Part shown: positions 1 through 10,570 of the stretch, one piece after another
How the letters are laid out: each line of letters starts with the position of its first letter
Position numbering within the stretch: the first letter of the stretch is position 1
Source: Isoetes taiwanensis
Taxonomy: Eukaryota; Streptophyta; Lycopodiopsida; Isoetales; Isoetaceae
DNA: 64,000 nucleotides
Assembly: GCA_021234155.1 (NCBI GenBank)
Contig: JAJEKV010000041.1
Location: 3,090,829 to 3,154,828 of the forward strand
Direction: 5' to 3'
Translations under genes and position numbers: made by a program
Notes under the pieces: generated by a model
Database searches by the model: none
What the model saw: the letters and a program-made list of their open reading frames with translations, nothing else
Told to the model about the DNA's origin: nothing

Positions 1-161
1 AGAGTCACTCTTACGACGCCGGCCGGCAATCCAAGAGGCGGCCGAGGCAAAGATAGTACAACATTTTGAAGATTCAACAGCCTGCACTATCCATCGCCAA
101 GGTAACCTTAATGCGACAAGACATGAGTCTTGCGACCCGCATTAAGGGAGAACGCCCTTAG
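1..161 (+). pseudogene. C-terminal end of a histone-H3-like leader gene in E1
   Basis: The sequence cut by the window edge encodes residues matching the C-terminal half of the H3-like protein at 41535-42020 minus, including the shared peptide VQHFEDSTACT and a final IKGE-like end. The matching part of canonical H3 is the end of helix 2 through helix 3 (GLFEDTNLCAIHAKRVTIM). It is followed, as in the other copy, by AT-rich sequence and then by 65-bp hairpins. It belongs to the leader of a Gypsy element and is decayed. It matters because it gives an independent second copy of the arrangement H3-like gene, hairpins, gag. Confidence 0.75.
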
Positions 162-309
162 AAACTTTTGTTGTAAATAATTAAAAATTTTGTAATATAG
201 AGCAATTTTGTGTACCTTGATGACATAAACTTGGGTAATTAGAGCAAATTAATAAGTTCTAGCTTTTATTTCAGTGAAATAGGACATTTGGGAGCCGAGA
301 GACATGATG

Positions 310-373
310 TCTCGCAGTCGCTACTGTCATAAAACAAAAAGTTAGGATTGAAGCGAGGCGCAAGCTGTGAGAC
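310..373 (+). repeat. Leader hairpin 1 of E1
   Basis: An inverted repeat starting TCTCGCAG and ending in CTGTGAGAC, with a loop holding AAAACAAAAAGTTAGG. It is less perfect than the second copy at 507-571 but clearly the same unit. It lies between the H3-like gene and gag. Confidence 0.7.
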
Positions 374-506
374 CTCGCCCAAGCTTGACCAAAACAGCTC
401 CAAATCGACCAAATAAGGGGTCGATTCTGCCTAATTTGATGAGCCCATCACCCTTACACCATTAGTTTACCCAACTTGGACATCTTTGATCGAAATGAGG
501 CTGATG

Positions 507-571
507 TCTCACAGCTCGCGCCTGGTCGCAAAACAAAAAGTTAGTTTTGAAGCGAGGCGCAAGCTGTGAGA
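507..571 (+). repeat. Leader hairpin 2 of E1
   Basis: A near-perfect inverted repeat: the left arm TCTCACAGCTCGCGCCT pairs with the right arm AGGCGCAAGCTGTGAGA. The loop is AT-rich. The arms differ in sequence from the hairpins of E3 (41327-41391, 43147-43211) but pair equally well. Confidence 0.8.
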
Positions 572-760
572 CCTCTTACCAATTCTTCACCAGGACTTGT
601 CAAAGTCACCCTCAACCTACTGCATAGCATCTTTTAGGTAACCTAGCCTTGCTCAAGCATCTCCTATAGTCCTCAAACTCCTATTTTGACCTCAGATAAG
701 TTAGAATTACCCAATCCTAGGAAATTTTCAAGTCATCCAAAAATTAGGGTTTCCCCCTTT

Positions 761-770
761 TCTATAAATA
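761..770 (+). promoter_or_regulatory. TATA-box-like site upstream of gag in E1
   Basis: TCTATAAATA lies about 120 bases before the first ATG of the gag-like region (885), after a stretch with typical plant promoter composition. It could be an internal promoter separating H3-like and gag expression. No transcript evidence is available. Confidence 0.35.
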
Positions 771-884
771 GACCCGTCACTTCTCAGATAGCACCCTACA
801 AATCTGCTCCTGCCCTTCTAGCCGATTTTCCAACTCCCTGAGGCGCTCTTGCAACCGTTTGTTACCCTCTTCTGCAATTAATCA

Positions 885-3800
885 ATGGCAACTTCGATTT
901 CGGAGATGGTACAGCGCCCGGCCATGCATCTTCTTGGTAGACGTCGACCAAATCTTCCGGATCTTCGGAAGGAGGTAGACGCCCAAGCAACCTTGCACGA
1001 CCCGACTTTTATAGTAGAGTCTTGACTGAAGTTCCAAGCTAGGGTAGAACCAGCGCTTAGTGCAACTCCCCCTTGTGTAGGATATTTTGTTTCCTAGACA
1101 GGTCCACAGGGCGATTAGACGATGTCCCGAACATCGCCAAATACCTCACAAACAAAGCGCACCGCGACACCGAGCCAATGGTCCTAACTGTCAAGCGGGA
1201 CCAAGTACTTCTCTTTCAACACCGCCTCGCAATCTTTCTCACCCACCGTGCCGAGAACACCGCGGGGAAACCTCCATTCCCCCATGGACGTGGACCCATT
1301 AGCCGTAGTGCTTAAAGAACAACGGCTCCTCACACAAGATGAACAGGAGCGGAAGGGAAGGAAGAAGACTTGATGAACAGAATCAGGGAGGAGGAAGACG
1401 GCGATGTCGAGCTCGACCCAAAGCAGAGGAGCCGCGACAAGGCAGCGAGCAGTGGCAAGACTTCGAAGAAGCCGGCAGACTCCTCGTAGTCGCCACCCCC
1501 CAAGTTAGGCATCACAAGCCTAGCCCCCATTATCGTCGAAGGTGAGGAGTTTCGCCCTGCGACATTCAAAACCTCCCGAGTGCGAGGGAAAGGGAGTACC
1601 GACCAAGAGTTGCTGCACCAACCCGGTTAGAACGGACTTGACGACTTCATCGTCCCAGGAGAGTCCTGACTTCCCTCCAAGTAAGGGAAGCCGACACTTA
1701 CACGGGAGAGTTTACTCCGACATCCAAGCCTACAAAGAACATCAGCAGCGGTTTATGGAGGCGGCATAAGGCCGAACAAGCTACCGACGGAGGAAGAGTT
1801 CCTTTGCTCTCCAGAATGTATGGGGATCCGCTTATGCGACCTCAAACATCCTAATCCGGCAAGCTTCGTGCGCTAAAGCACCTCCCCTGATAGGACAAAG
1901 CGACCGACCTCCCGGAGGGCTTCAAAGAACAAATGAGACTACAGGGAGCTCACCACGGTGGAGGTTGATGATTTCGAAGGCATTACTGAGAGATACCGAG
2001 TGGCCGAGGACCCGCCTCAGAACGACGAGTCACTACGCTTATTACCCGCCATTGCCGATGGATGGAAGAATAGCGTTATCCACCGCGAAATTCACCCCCG
2101 TGAGGCGAGGAAGGAGTATCGCCGCTGATTGCACTCTCAGATTCTACCGGCATGCACGGCTACCCCCAACACCGGTATGCAATCCCGTGAAAAGAGCTGG
2201 TAGCACTCGACGCCTTCGACTTCGCCTATACCTTACAAAGGGGCAGGCAAGATCGCCGCTGACAGCAGCCTTATACCTCCCAATCGAGAATAGAAGATTT
2301 GGCAAGGGCATTACAAGGTGGATCTCCAGCCAATGTCCTTAGGAACTTGGGCCATTCAAGGGGAACAGCCCAAGTGAAAAGTTCCCCGGAGGATAATCCA
2401 TCTTACCGACATCAACGTAAATGATTAGCAAGAGTTGCAAGTTCTTGTATTAGTGTAATATAAAATATAAATATAACATTCTCTTGCACTATAAATGTTT
2501 TGTTGATATATTTTGTGTCCCCTCAACCATGCCAACAAACATAAATAATGCAAGAAAGCAAGGAAAACTAACCATGTAGATATGAACCACTTGTGTATGC
2601 AACTAGAGGCCTAAGCCGCAGAGAACGACAACCGCGGAACTTACAGGGGAATGAGCCCGCCTGTGCCACGCCCGGCAAGGAACCCGCTTTTGAAGAATTT
2701 GGACAAATGACCCCGAAGAAGAAATATCGCAAATGAGGACGGACCTCGAATGGATAAAGGCCTTGCTAGCCGCACAAGCGGAGCAGTGTTCGGTGGTAAC
2801 GCCAACCGCCGCAAGCATCAGCTCGAGAAACGTAGAGACAAGAAGAGGAGCAAGAGAGGAAGGTCCCCAGCGGACTCCTCCGACTCAGCTTCCTCGATTC
2901 GCATCTGATTCCGAGGAAGAAGAAGAGCGTAACCAAGTCCGAGCATTACGAAAAAGGCGAGGAACCACCCTGAGGGACTAATAAAGGGACACAAGAACCT
3001 CTCGACTACCGTAAGAAAGTAGACTCGTGATTGGGAAATGTTTGAAGGCCAGAAGCTCGAAAGCAATTCTCAAAGCGAAACGTCGCATGGAGGCAGAGGC
3101 TTGGCTTGACGAGATGAGCTAATACGCAATGCCTATGGTATGAAGGATAAGGATAAAGGCGTGGTGGCAACAAATAACCTCAAGGGAGCAAAGACGCATT
3201 TGGTGGAAGGGCTATGCCAAGGCTCATGGCTTAAGCAGGATGCTTGCGTGTTCAAGAAGTTTGCTAAAGCCTTCAAGCCGCCATTACGCTCCAAGAGAGC
3301 AATAAGTCCAAAGATGATGCCAGCTTCTACAAAGCTGCGTTAGAAGGCAACAAGTCAAGATTTAAATACACGGGAGGAATTTATGAGGCTAAGGCCGTAT
3401 GTGCCAAAGTTAGGTGAGAAGCATGCAAAGGGAAAGCTACATTGAAGGTCCGAATGAGGAGATCCGCAAGCTTGTAAGGGCAATAAACCCTAGAACAAGA
3501 TTTGGAGGAGTCCAAGGCAATAAGCTTGCAAGGGACAGGACCTCCTAATAGCGGCAGAGGCAACAAGATACCAAGATAAAGGCAAGGCAAAGAAGCTTTT
3601 AGCCCGAGGACAGCCCGGCAGATCTCAGCTAGAGCCCCATATAGTGGCAATCAAGGGAAGCAGCAGAGAAGAAGCGGTGTCCTTCAAAGACAAAATGGGG
3701 AAGGGTCAAACTACTCCAAAGCGGTCACGATCCTTCTCGCGCAGCCATGCCCAAGGAAAAAGAGACAGAGTGCATAGAAAAGCAGCTTTGCTTCCGTGTG

Positions 3801-4300
3801 TTTCCAGCCGGGCCAAATGAACGCCCATATGTCATGAGTGCAAATAGCGCAGAGTTGGGAGATTGGGACACTCGTCGACTTCGACGACGACGGCAGGGAG
3901 GCCCGCTGACTACATTCGTGGTGAGTGTCATATCTTTGCCGCGAATAGATACGTAGCAGCAAGCAGAGAGCCAAGATAAAGTAATTTCCACGGGGAAAGG
4001 CCAAGGCCAAGTCATTTATAGTCCCGATAGATTCTGAAGTAGCCATAACTTTGCATCTCCCGCAATGGTTCAAATGTTGAAGTTGAAACCATTAAAGTCA
4101 AAGCCAAGGCCCGCTTGTCTTAGCAAGTGGAGCAAAGAAGGCGCATCGGGCAGTAAAAAGAATCAACTTTGACATCGACTTGCCGGGGATTAAGATCCAG
4201 ATGGGGGCGAGGTAATGGGCATCGGCAAATATGACTTGATAATAGGTATGGAGTACCTTGGACCAGCAGGGCCATTATTGATTGTGGAAGCTTTAAGGTG
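885..4300 (+). mobile_element. E1 gag and protease region (decayed)
   Basis: The stretch starts with an ATG followed by MATSISEMVQRP and continues as coding-like sequence rich in Arg, Glu and Lys. A weak aspartic-protease-like segment occurs around 3990-4290, before the clear reverse transcriptase. Assignment to gag and protease rests mainly on position. The region is broken. Confidence 0.5.
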
Positions 4301-4639
4301 ACCTTCCCAAAGACCCGACGACAAAGATCATTGAGATAACAGGTAAAGAAGTTGTTCCCATCATGCGGTGTATGTCTTCTAAACGATTGTTCAAGTGCTT
4401 CAAGAGTGAGCAAGTGGCATACATTTTCAAGCTTGAGATTAGTGAGCCGAATCTAAGGAAGCAAAGAAGACAAGATGCTCGCCAGTTGCCGAGGCAAATA
4501 AGTTGATCACGCGAGTTCCACGATCTCTTTCCGTATGAGATCAAGCGACTCCCTCCTATAGAGGAGTCGAAAGTGCGAGATAGCACTCGAACCGAACAAA
4601 GCCAACAAGCAAGGCTCCATATAGAATGACAACGCAGGA

Positions 4640-7408
4640 GTTGCCGGAGCTAAAGAAGATTCTGCGGAGCCGCCGACCTAGGTTTCATTAGACCTAGTGT
4701 CTCCGCCGTTTGGAGCGCCCATTCTTTTTGTCAAGAAGAAGGATGGATCTTTGAGGATGTGCATAGACTATAGACAGTTGAATAAGCACACCATTAAGAA
4801 CAAGTATGCGCTTCCAAGATCGGGGCGACTTGATGGATCAGCTTCAAGGAGCAAAGATCTTCTCAAAATCGACTTAAGGTCGTTATCATCGATACTGGAT
4901 AAAGGAGGAGGATATCCACAAGACCGCCTTCGTGACGCTGGATGGGCATTATGAGTTCACAAAGATGCCTTTCGGCTTATCAAATGCCCCCGCAACGCTC
5001 ATGAGGCTCATGAACGATATCTTCGTGGAGTTCCCCGGACACCTTTGTGATTGTTTTCTTTGATGACATTTTGGTGTATAGCAGATCCCTTGAAGAGCAC
5101 GGCAACACTTGAGAAGGGTGCTAGAGAAGTTGAAGAGGCACCGGTTATGCGCCAAGTTGTCGGCGCCACCGCAACAGAAGGTGGAATACCTTGGTCACGT
5201 GATCTCGGCGAAGGCATCTCGACGGACCCCGCCAAGATTGAGGCAAATGATTCAAAGGCCGGCGCCAAGAATGTGCACGCAGGTCAGAAGTTTTCTCGGC
5301 CTAGCGTGGTACTACAGAAGTTCATGAAGAACTTTGCTAAGATAGCAGCCCCCGCTAACGCACTCGACAAGGGGGCGTAGAAGGTGAAAGATTGGGTAGA
5401 GCATTGGCACAAGAAAGCCCAAAAGGGGTTTGAATTGTTGAAAGAAGCTCGGACGACAGCCCCGGCCTTGACCTTGCCGGACCCGAGAAAGATAAGCTTG
5501 TAGCAACAGATGCGGTAGTAAGATAGCTACAAAAAGGTTTATGCAAGAAGAGCGTGTGGTAGCGTATGATTCCGTGAAGATGAACGACGCCGAGACGCCA
5601 GCTACCCAACGACGATCGTGAATTGCTTGCGGTTGTCGGGCATTAAGAATTTGGAGGCACTACCTTTTGGGAAGGAAGTTCCAATTGATACCCACCATCG
5701 AGCCTCCAATATGTATTCACGCAAACCACACCTCAATCCGAGGGCAAATGGAGATGGATGGAGTTCCTCGAGGAATATGACTTTGATATAGTCTACAAGC
5801 CGGGAAGCTCAATGTGGTAGCAGATGCGCTTTCAAGGCATCCCCGACAACTAGAGTGACATTGCAAAGCGCAATTTCGACGCTCTCCAGCTTACTTTGGT
5901 AAGAAGATTGAAGAGTCCTTGCCAACGGATGTGGATTTCATGGAAACCGGACAAGCCTCTCTAAGGAGGCTAGAACGTATAAAGAGCGGGAGGCCTTCAA
6001 GCATTATAAGAAGGAAGGCAACCTGTTATACCATAAGAACAAGTTGTGCATGCCCGAATCATCGGGTGTAAGGAAGTTGATCCTCCATGACACGCGACAA
6101 CAGCCCAATAGCTGGCCATGCGATTCATGAAAACATATTTCAAAGTGCGCAACAGCTATTATTGGCCGGAATGAAGAAGCAAATAGCTTCGCTACATCAA
6201 GGAATGTCGCCTATGCCGCCATGGGCGAAGGAGGAGCGACTTCAATTCCGTGGGCGTTAGAGCCATTAGCGGTGCCAAACGCTAAGTGGGAGGTAATCGA
6301 AGATGGACTTCATCACAGGACCTCCAAGAACAGCGAGAGGCAAGGATGCCTTGATGGTAGTGGTCGACAAGTTGTCGAAGATGGCACATTTCGTGCCTTG
6401 CGTGACCACAGATACAACTATGGATACAAAGAAAAGCTCTTCACCAAAGAGATCTTCGTGCTTCATGGCATGCCAAGGGAGATTATCTCCGATTGTGGAT
6501 CCGGTTCATGAGTGCCTTTTGGCAAGACCTCTTTGGCGACGATTCTGACCAAGCTATCCATGAGCACGGCAAGTATCATCCTCGCATCGGATGGCCGACG
6601 GAGGCTTAACCAACAGATCTTAGAAGACATGCTAAGAAACTATGTCCGAATAAGCAAAGTATGTGAGAAGAATTTATTCACTTGGTGGAGTTTGCATACA
6701 ATAGCACCAAAGCGTGAATTGTCCCAAATGTCGCCATTTATGATCAATTATGGCTATCGCTGCCTAACTCCGACACTTGGCACAACCCCGTGTCAAAAGT
6801 AGAAGTTTCAAGCAGCGGATGTTGGCCGATATGCGCCAGCTCGGGAAGAAGTGCGAGGTTATCCGCTAGCGAAAGAAGTCGTCGAAGAGCATCGCCGACA
6901 AAAGCATCGTCGCATCGAGAGTTCAAAGTTGGAGATGATGTATGGCTCAAGATAAAGGTGAAGCAAAAGCGAAGCTCGAGATTGGCAATTGCAAGAAGCT
7001 TGCTCCAAGGTGGGCTGGACCCTTCCGAATAATCAAGAGAGTAGGTAACCAATCCTACAAGTTGGATTTGCCAAAGACACCTAAAGATTCATAAGGTCTT
7101 CCACGTGAGTTTGTTGAAGAAGCATACTCCAAATCCGCATTTAAGTCTTGGACACTCCAACGTTGTTGGAAATGACGGAGGAGCAAAATTGAAATAGTTC
7201 CGAGATGATTCTTGATAAAGCTTTCAAGAAGACAAGGAGGTCGGAATTCCTCCAATACTTGGTCAAGTGGAAACACTTGCCGGTGGAAGACGCGACGTGG
7301 GTACTTAAGAAGGATTTAGTAAAGCAAGCACCCACGCTTTATGGAGCAATGGGACGGCAAGGTCATCTCCAAGAAATCGGCTCGTGCATGTCGATTTGTG
7401 TAGGTTAA
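4640..7408 (+). mobile_element. E1 pol: RT, RNase H, integrase, chromodomain (decayed)
   Basis: Reverse transcriptase is recognisable from 4697 ([14 protein letters not shown]), followed by RNase H-like sequence to about 5860, a zinc-binding and catalytic integrase region from about 6050 to 6800 ([20 protein letters not shown] at 6303) and a chromodomain at 7205-7408 (FLQYLVKWKHLPVEDATWV). Chromodomains of this kind are known to direct integration to heterochromatin. The region is broken in several places. Confidence 0.85.
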
Positions 7409-8270
7409 TTCTTGTATAGATTAATCTCGCGATGCAACCCGCGCTTGGTATGGGTCGCATGCGTTGTTACCGATGATGAGACCACTACGGTGATCTCTAG
7501 GGCGTGGTGTAATGTCAATGTAGGCATGACCGCGTTTCCGATTGGGCGAGTGGAAGGTAGATTAGAAAGTCTACTTCTGTTCCACGGAAGTAGACGACCT
7601 CGAGAGAAAGGAGGTCATTAAGGAATGCATTGATAGGGAAAGCACCTTTAGCCCCATATATGTTTTGATAGGAGGAATCCATCCTTCACGCCCCCCACGC
7701 GAGAAGGATATCCTCCACGCTGGGCAACTAGAGGTGTAGGCATGAGCGGCATATAGGCATATAGGCGCTGTCTCCACGGCCATTATGGAAGATTCATCCT
7801 CTTCCTACGCCGGGAGATTAGCCATGCATTCATGTAGATAGGTGGGTTGGTCACCATATAACCAAAATTTATTAAATAATTAAAAGCGGTACTAACGTGG
7901 TGTCGACCGCCAGCCGAGAGAGCTCCCGGAGGGCAAGGAGGTCGAGCTACGAAGACTTGCAACACAAGTTTTGTTGGAATGTGTTGCAAGGAATGAAGAG
8001 TACCTCGGACAATAATTATAGATATGAAATGTTGAAATTTTGTCTAACTTAAGATAGTGAATAACTTGTTAATGGCGTTATGAATTGATAAGTATTCCAT
8101 AATATAATGACGTAATAATGTTCTAAAAGTAATTACCTTAGGGTAATCGTGATAAATGTATAAAGATTATATTATAGGCATCACGTTGATTGCGGGTTGC
8201 GGGTTAGAAGATCCCAAGGTGGGGAGACCCGACTTTGCCGCTGACGAAGATCATTTCAAGGTGGGGAGAA
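7409..8270 (+). other. E1 3' internal non-coding stretch
   Basis: Between the chromodomain and the 3' LTR. No coding similarity seen. It ends in the purine-rich run AAGGTGGGGAGAA directly before the LTR, the expected place and composition of a polypurine tract. Confidence 0.6.
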
Positions 8271-9817
8271 TGTGGCGTTCCAAAGCCGCGATTATACGGT
8301 CCCGGGCGATATCGCATCTTTGCCCAAATCGCTGCGTACACACCATCTCGACCGGCGTGTGCCAACCGGATAGCCGTGTAAGTAGCCTAGGGGCAACTTG
8401 CTAGAGTGTTCATATATTATTAATGTGCACATGTGCACATTAATGAGGGCACACCTTTCCATGTTGGCATATTTTGCCACCTAGCCATTAAAGGCAAGTG
8501 GGGCCTTTCCAATTATCCCACATGCCAAATTGGGCAATTGGAAACCCTAGCCTAAACCCCATGTCTATTTAGGGTAGGAAAACCCTAGCTTGCTAGCTTT
8601 TTAGATCCTTAGGGTTTTTAGAGCTCGGTTTTGGCTGCCCTGGAGCCAAAAACCGCCTCCCGTGACGCGCCCGAATGCGCCATCGGTTCCCCTCAATTCG
8701 ATCAGCTCGGCCGGGATGGTTGAACTTCAGTCGAGGAGCCACTCAAGGATCGGGTATTTGGTCAATTTAATAGCTTAAACCGTCTTCTAGTCATAGAATC
8801 AGTAGGTTTAGACTATTAAATTGCCCATAGTAGCTATCTAGATCTTAGATCTCGGACACTAACTAAAGAACCTAACTCTATGATTAGATCTAGTTCTTTA
8901 GTTCTTCTGTGATGTATTTGGATGATGTATCTCTGTGAACTCCTTGTATTGGGAAGGGGGGTAGAGGCCCTAAAGCTTGTAGTTGATGCTCCTAGAATAG
9001 CCTCTCTAGCACACTGTAGATTCGGCCTGTGTACAAGAGCCACACCTGGTTGTGGGTGGAGGGGCCGGCCGGCTAAGAATGAGGTTCATGTTACGACTCC
9101 CGAACGATCCCCCGGTGTGTAAAGCCTACCGGGATCATTGTGACTAGGTCTAATGGCTTACCACCGAAAAGCGGGTAAGGCATGGGCTCGACACCCGTGA
9201 AGTGGTGTACACTTTCCATGGGGTTCACGAATATGGGCAAGGGCCCTCTAGTCACCTTGAGTCGGCATGTAGATCTCTGAGGGAGTGATCCCTACCGCCC
9301 CATCGGGCTGGGAGGATGAGACCCGGAATAGCCCCTTTGGCTATGCATCCGTGAGGGCTGGTCGAGTCCCAACACTTTTCAACCTACTCGCAAAGTGTGC
9401 ACAGGGAGGGGCGGATGGAGTGGACAACCCTATGCCATGTTCTTATGCCAGCCAATTCCATTGCCATGAATTACAATGCCTCAGACTTGAACTCGGAGAT
9501 CCAAGCCGTCCACCACCCTTGAGTCTCGAGCCTTGGGTAGGATCCCCTATGTGATGTCTTGATCTTTGTCCATGCAGATATGAGGAGGACCATCCTTCGA
9601 GATGGTCGCAGGATGTTGATATATGTGCTACTGACATGTATGTTTACGCTTCGCAGCCTAGGTAGGCCCTGAGGGAGACGGGGTAGAATGACACCTTCAC
9701 TCTCCCCCACTTCGTTAGTGCAAAGATATGTGGAGGGCCCCAGACGATGGAGTGGTGTGGGGAAGAACTCCTGTTTGTATACGGTGAGTGCACCGTATAC
9801 GAGTAGGGGACGTCACA
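8271..9817 (+). repeat. E1 3' LTR
   Basis: Starts TGTGGCGTTCCAAAG and ends GGGGACGTCACA, giving TG...CA ends, preceded by a polypurine tract. The same sequence in reverse orientation forms the 5' LTR of E3 at 43419-45016, for example the shared end around CGTATACNNNNAGGGGACGTCACA. Element E4 sequence begins at the very next base. Confidence 0.85.
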
Positions 9818-10570
9818 GAAGTTAATTCCCAAACACATTCAGAGTGCAAGGGCGATCTCTAGCATAAGAATCAGAGGAAGAAGATGGCACTATAAATTTA
9901 TCCATGGCAGTGGAGACAGGCGGACAGAAGGGATATTTCACAGCAGATCAAAGCAAGCTTAGGTTCACTGGATTTGATGGCCGAATTCAAGCAGGGTCTG
10001 CCGGATTTGGAAGCACAGAGCAAATGGGCATGACAGATTTTTATTCATAACTGGAGTTGGGCTTACAGGCAGGTGGCGGCATGCTTCAGAGACTCAGCTC
10101 TACATAATCCGTCCCCAATCAGGCCGAAAATCAATATAAAGATCAAATCCCCACCTGAATTTAGCTTTGGACTCTTGTTTTCCTTGCTCTGCTGCCAATT
10201 TGATCAGCCCAACCGATTCTCTTTCTTCCTCCTTTAGCCCATCCGGCTACTCCTTCTGCTCTTAAATACTTTTTGCCCTAAGAACACTTGGCAAGATCAA
10301 TCCCAGGATCAGGACAGATGGTGCCTTGACATGCCACATGCATCTCTGAGCGGAATCCTCCCGCTGGCAGCCACGATTCTTCCTTCCCCGATTTTAGTGT
10401 GCTCACACTTTTTTCATTCAATTTATTAAGGTTTTAAATTACCTTAGCTAAAGATTTTATTTAGTTTTAAATGGCGCCCCCAACACACCTATAGAACATA
10501 TCAACACAATCCGATACTGACAACTAGAACATGCAACTATAAGCTCGTCTAAGCGACTAGGTTCGTTACA
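9818..10570 (-). repeat. E4 3' LTR, cut by E1 insertion
   Basis: Almost identical to 14945-15697 over the full 753 bases. By eye there are about 16 differences (roughly 2%), so E4 is a fairly young insertion. The outer part of this LTR is missing here because E1 begins at 9817; the rest should lie to the left of E1 outside the window. The inner end reads TGTAACGAACC on the minus strand, next to the purine-rich ACAAGGTGAGAA. Confidence 0.85.

Larger units (their letters stand above)
1..9817 (+). mobile_element. E1: Ty3/Gypsy chromovirus fossil with H3-like leader gene (5' end outside window)
   Basis: Parts in order on the plus strand: the end of a histone-H3-like leader gene (1-161), two hairpins (310-373, 507-571), a gag-like region from about 885, protease, reverse transcriptase, RNase H, integrase, a chromodomain (7205-7408), a 3' non-coding stretch and a 1547-bp 3' LTR (8271-9817). 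The reverse transcriptase is recognised by a stretch near 4697-4830 reading [20 protein letters not shown]. The order RT, RNase H, integrase, chromodomain identifies a chromovirus of the Ty3/Gypsy superfamily. The copy is broken in many places and is a fossil. It sits inside the 3' LTR of element E4, so it is younger than E4. The copy in E3 (37.4-45.0 kb, minus) is the same family, judged by LTR and leader similarity. Confidence 0.85.
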
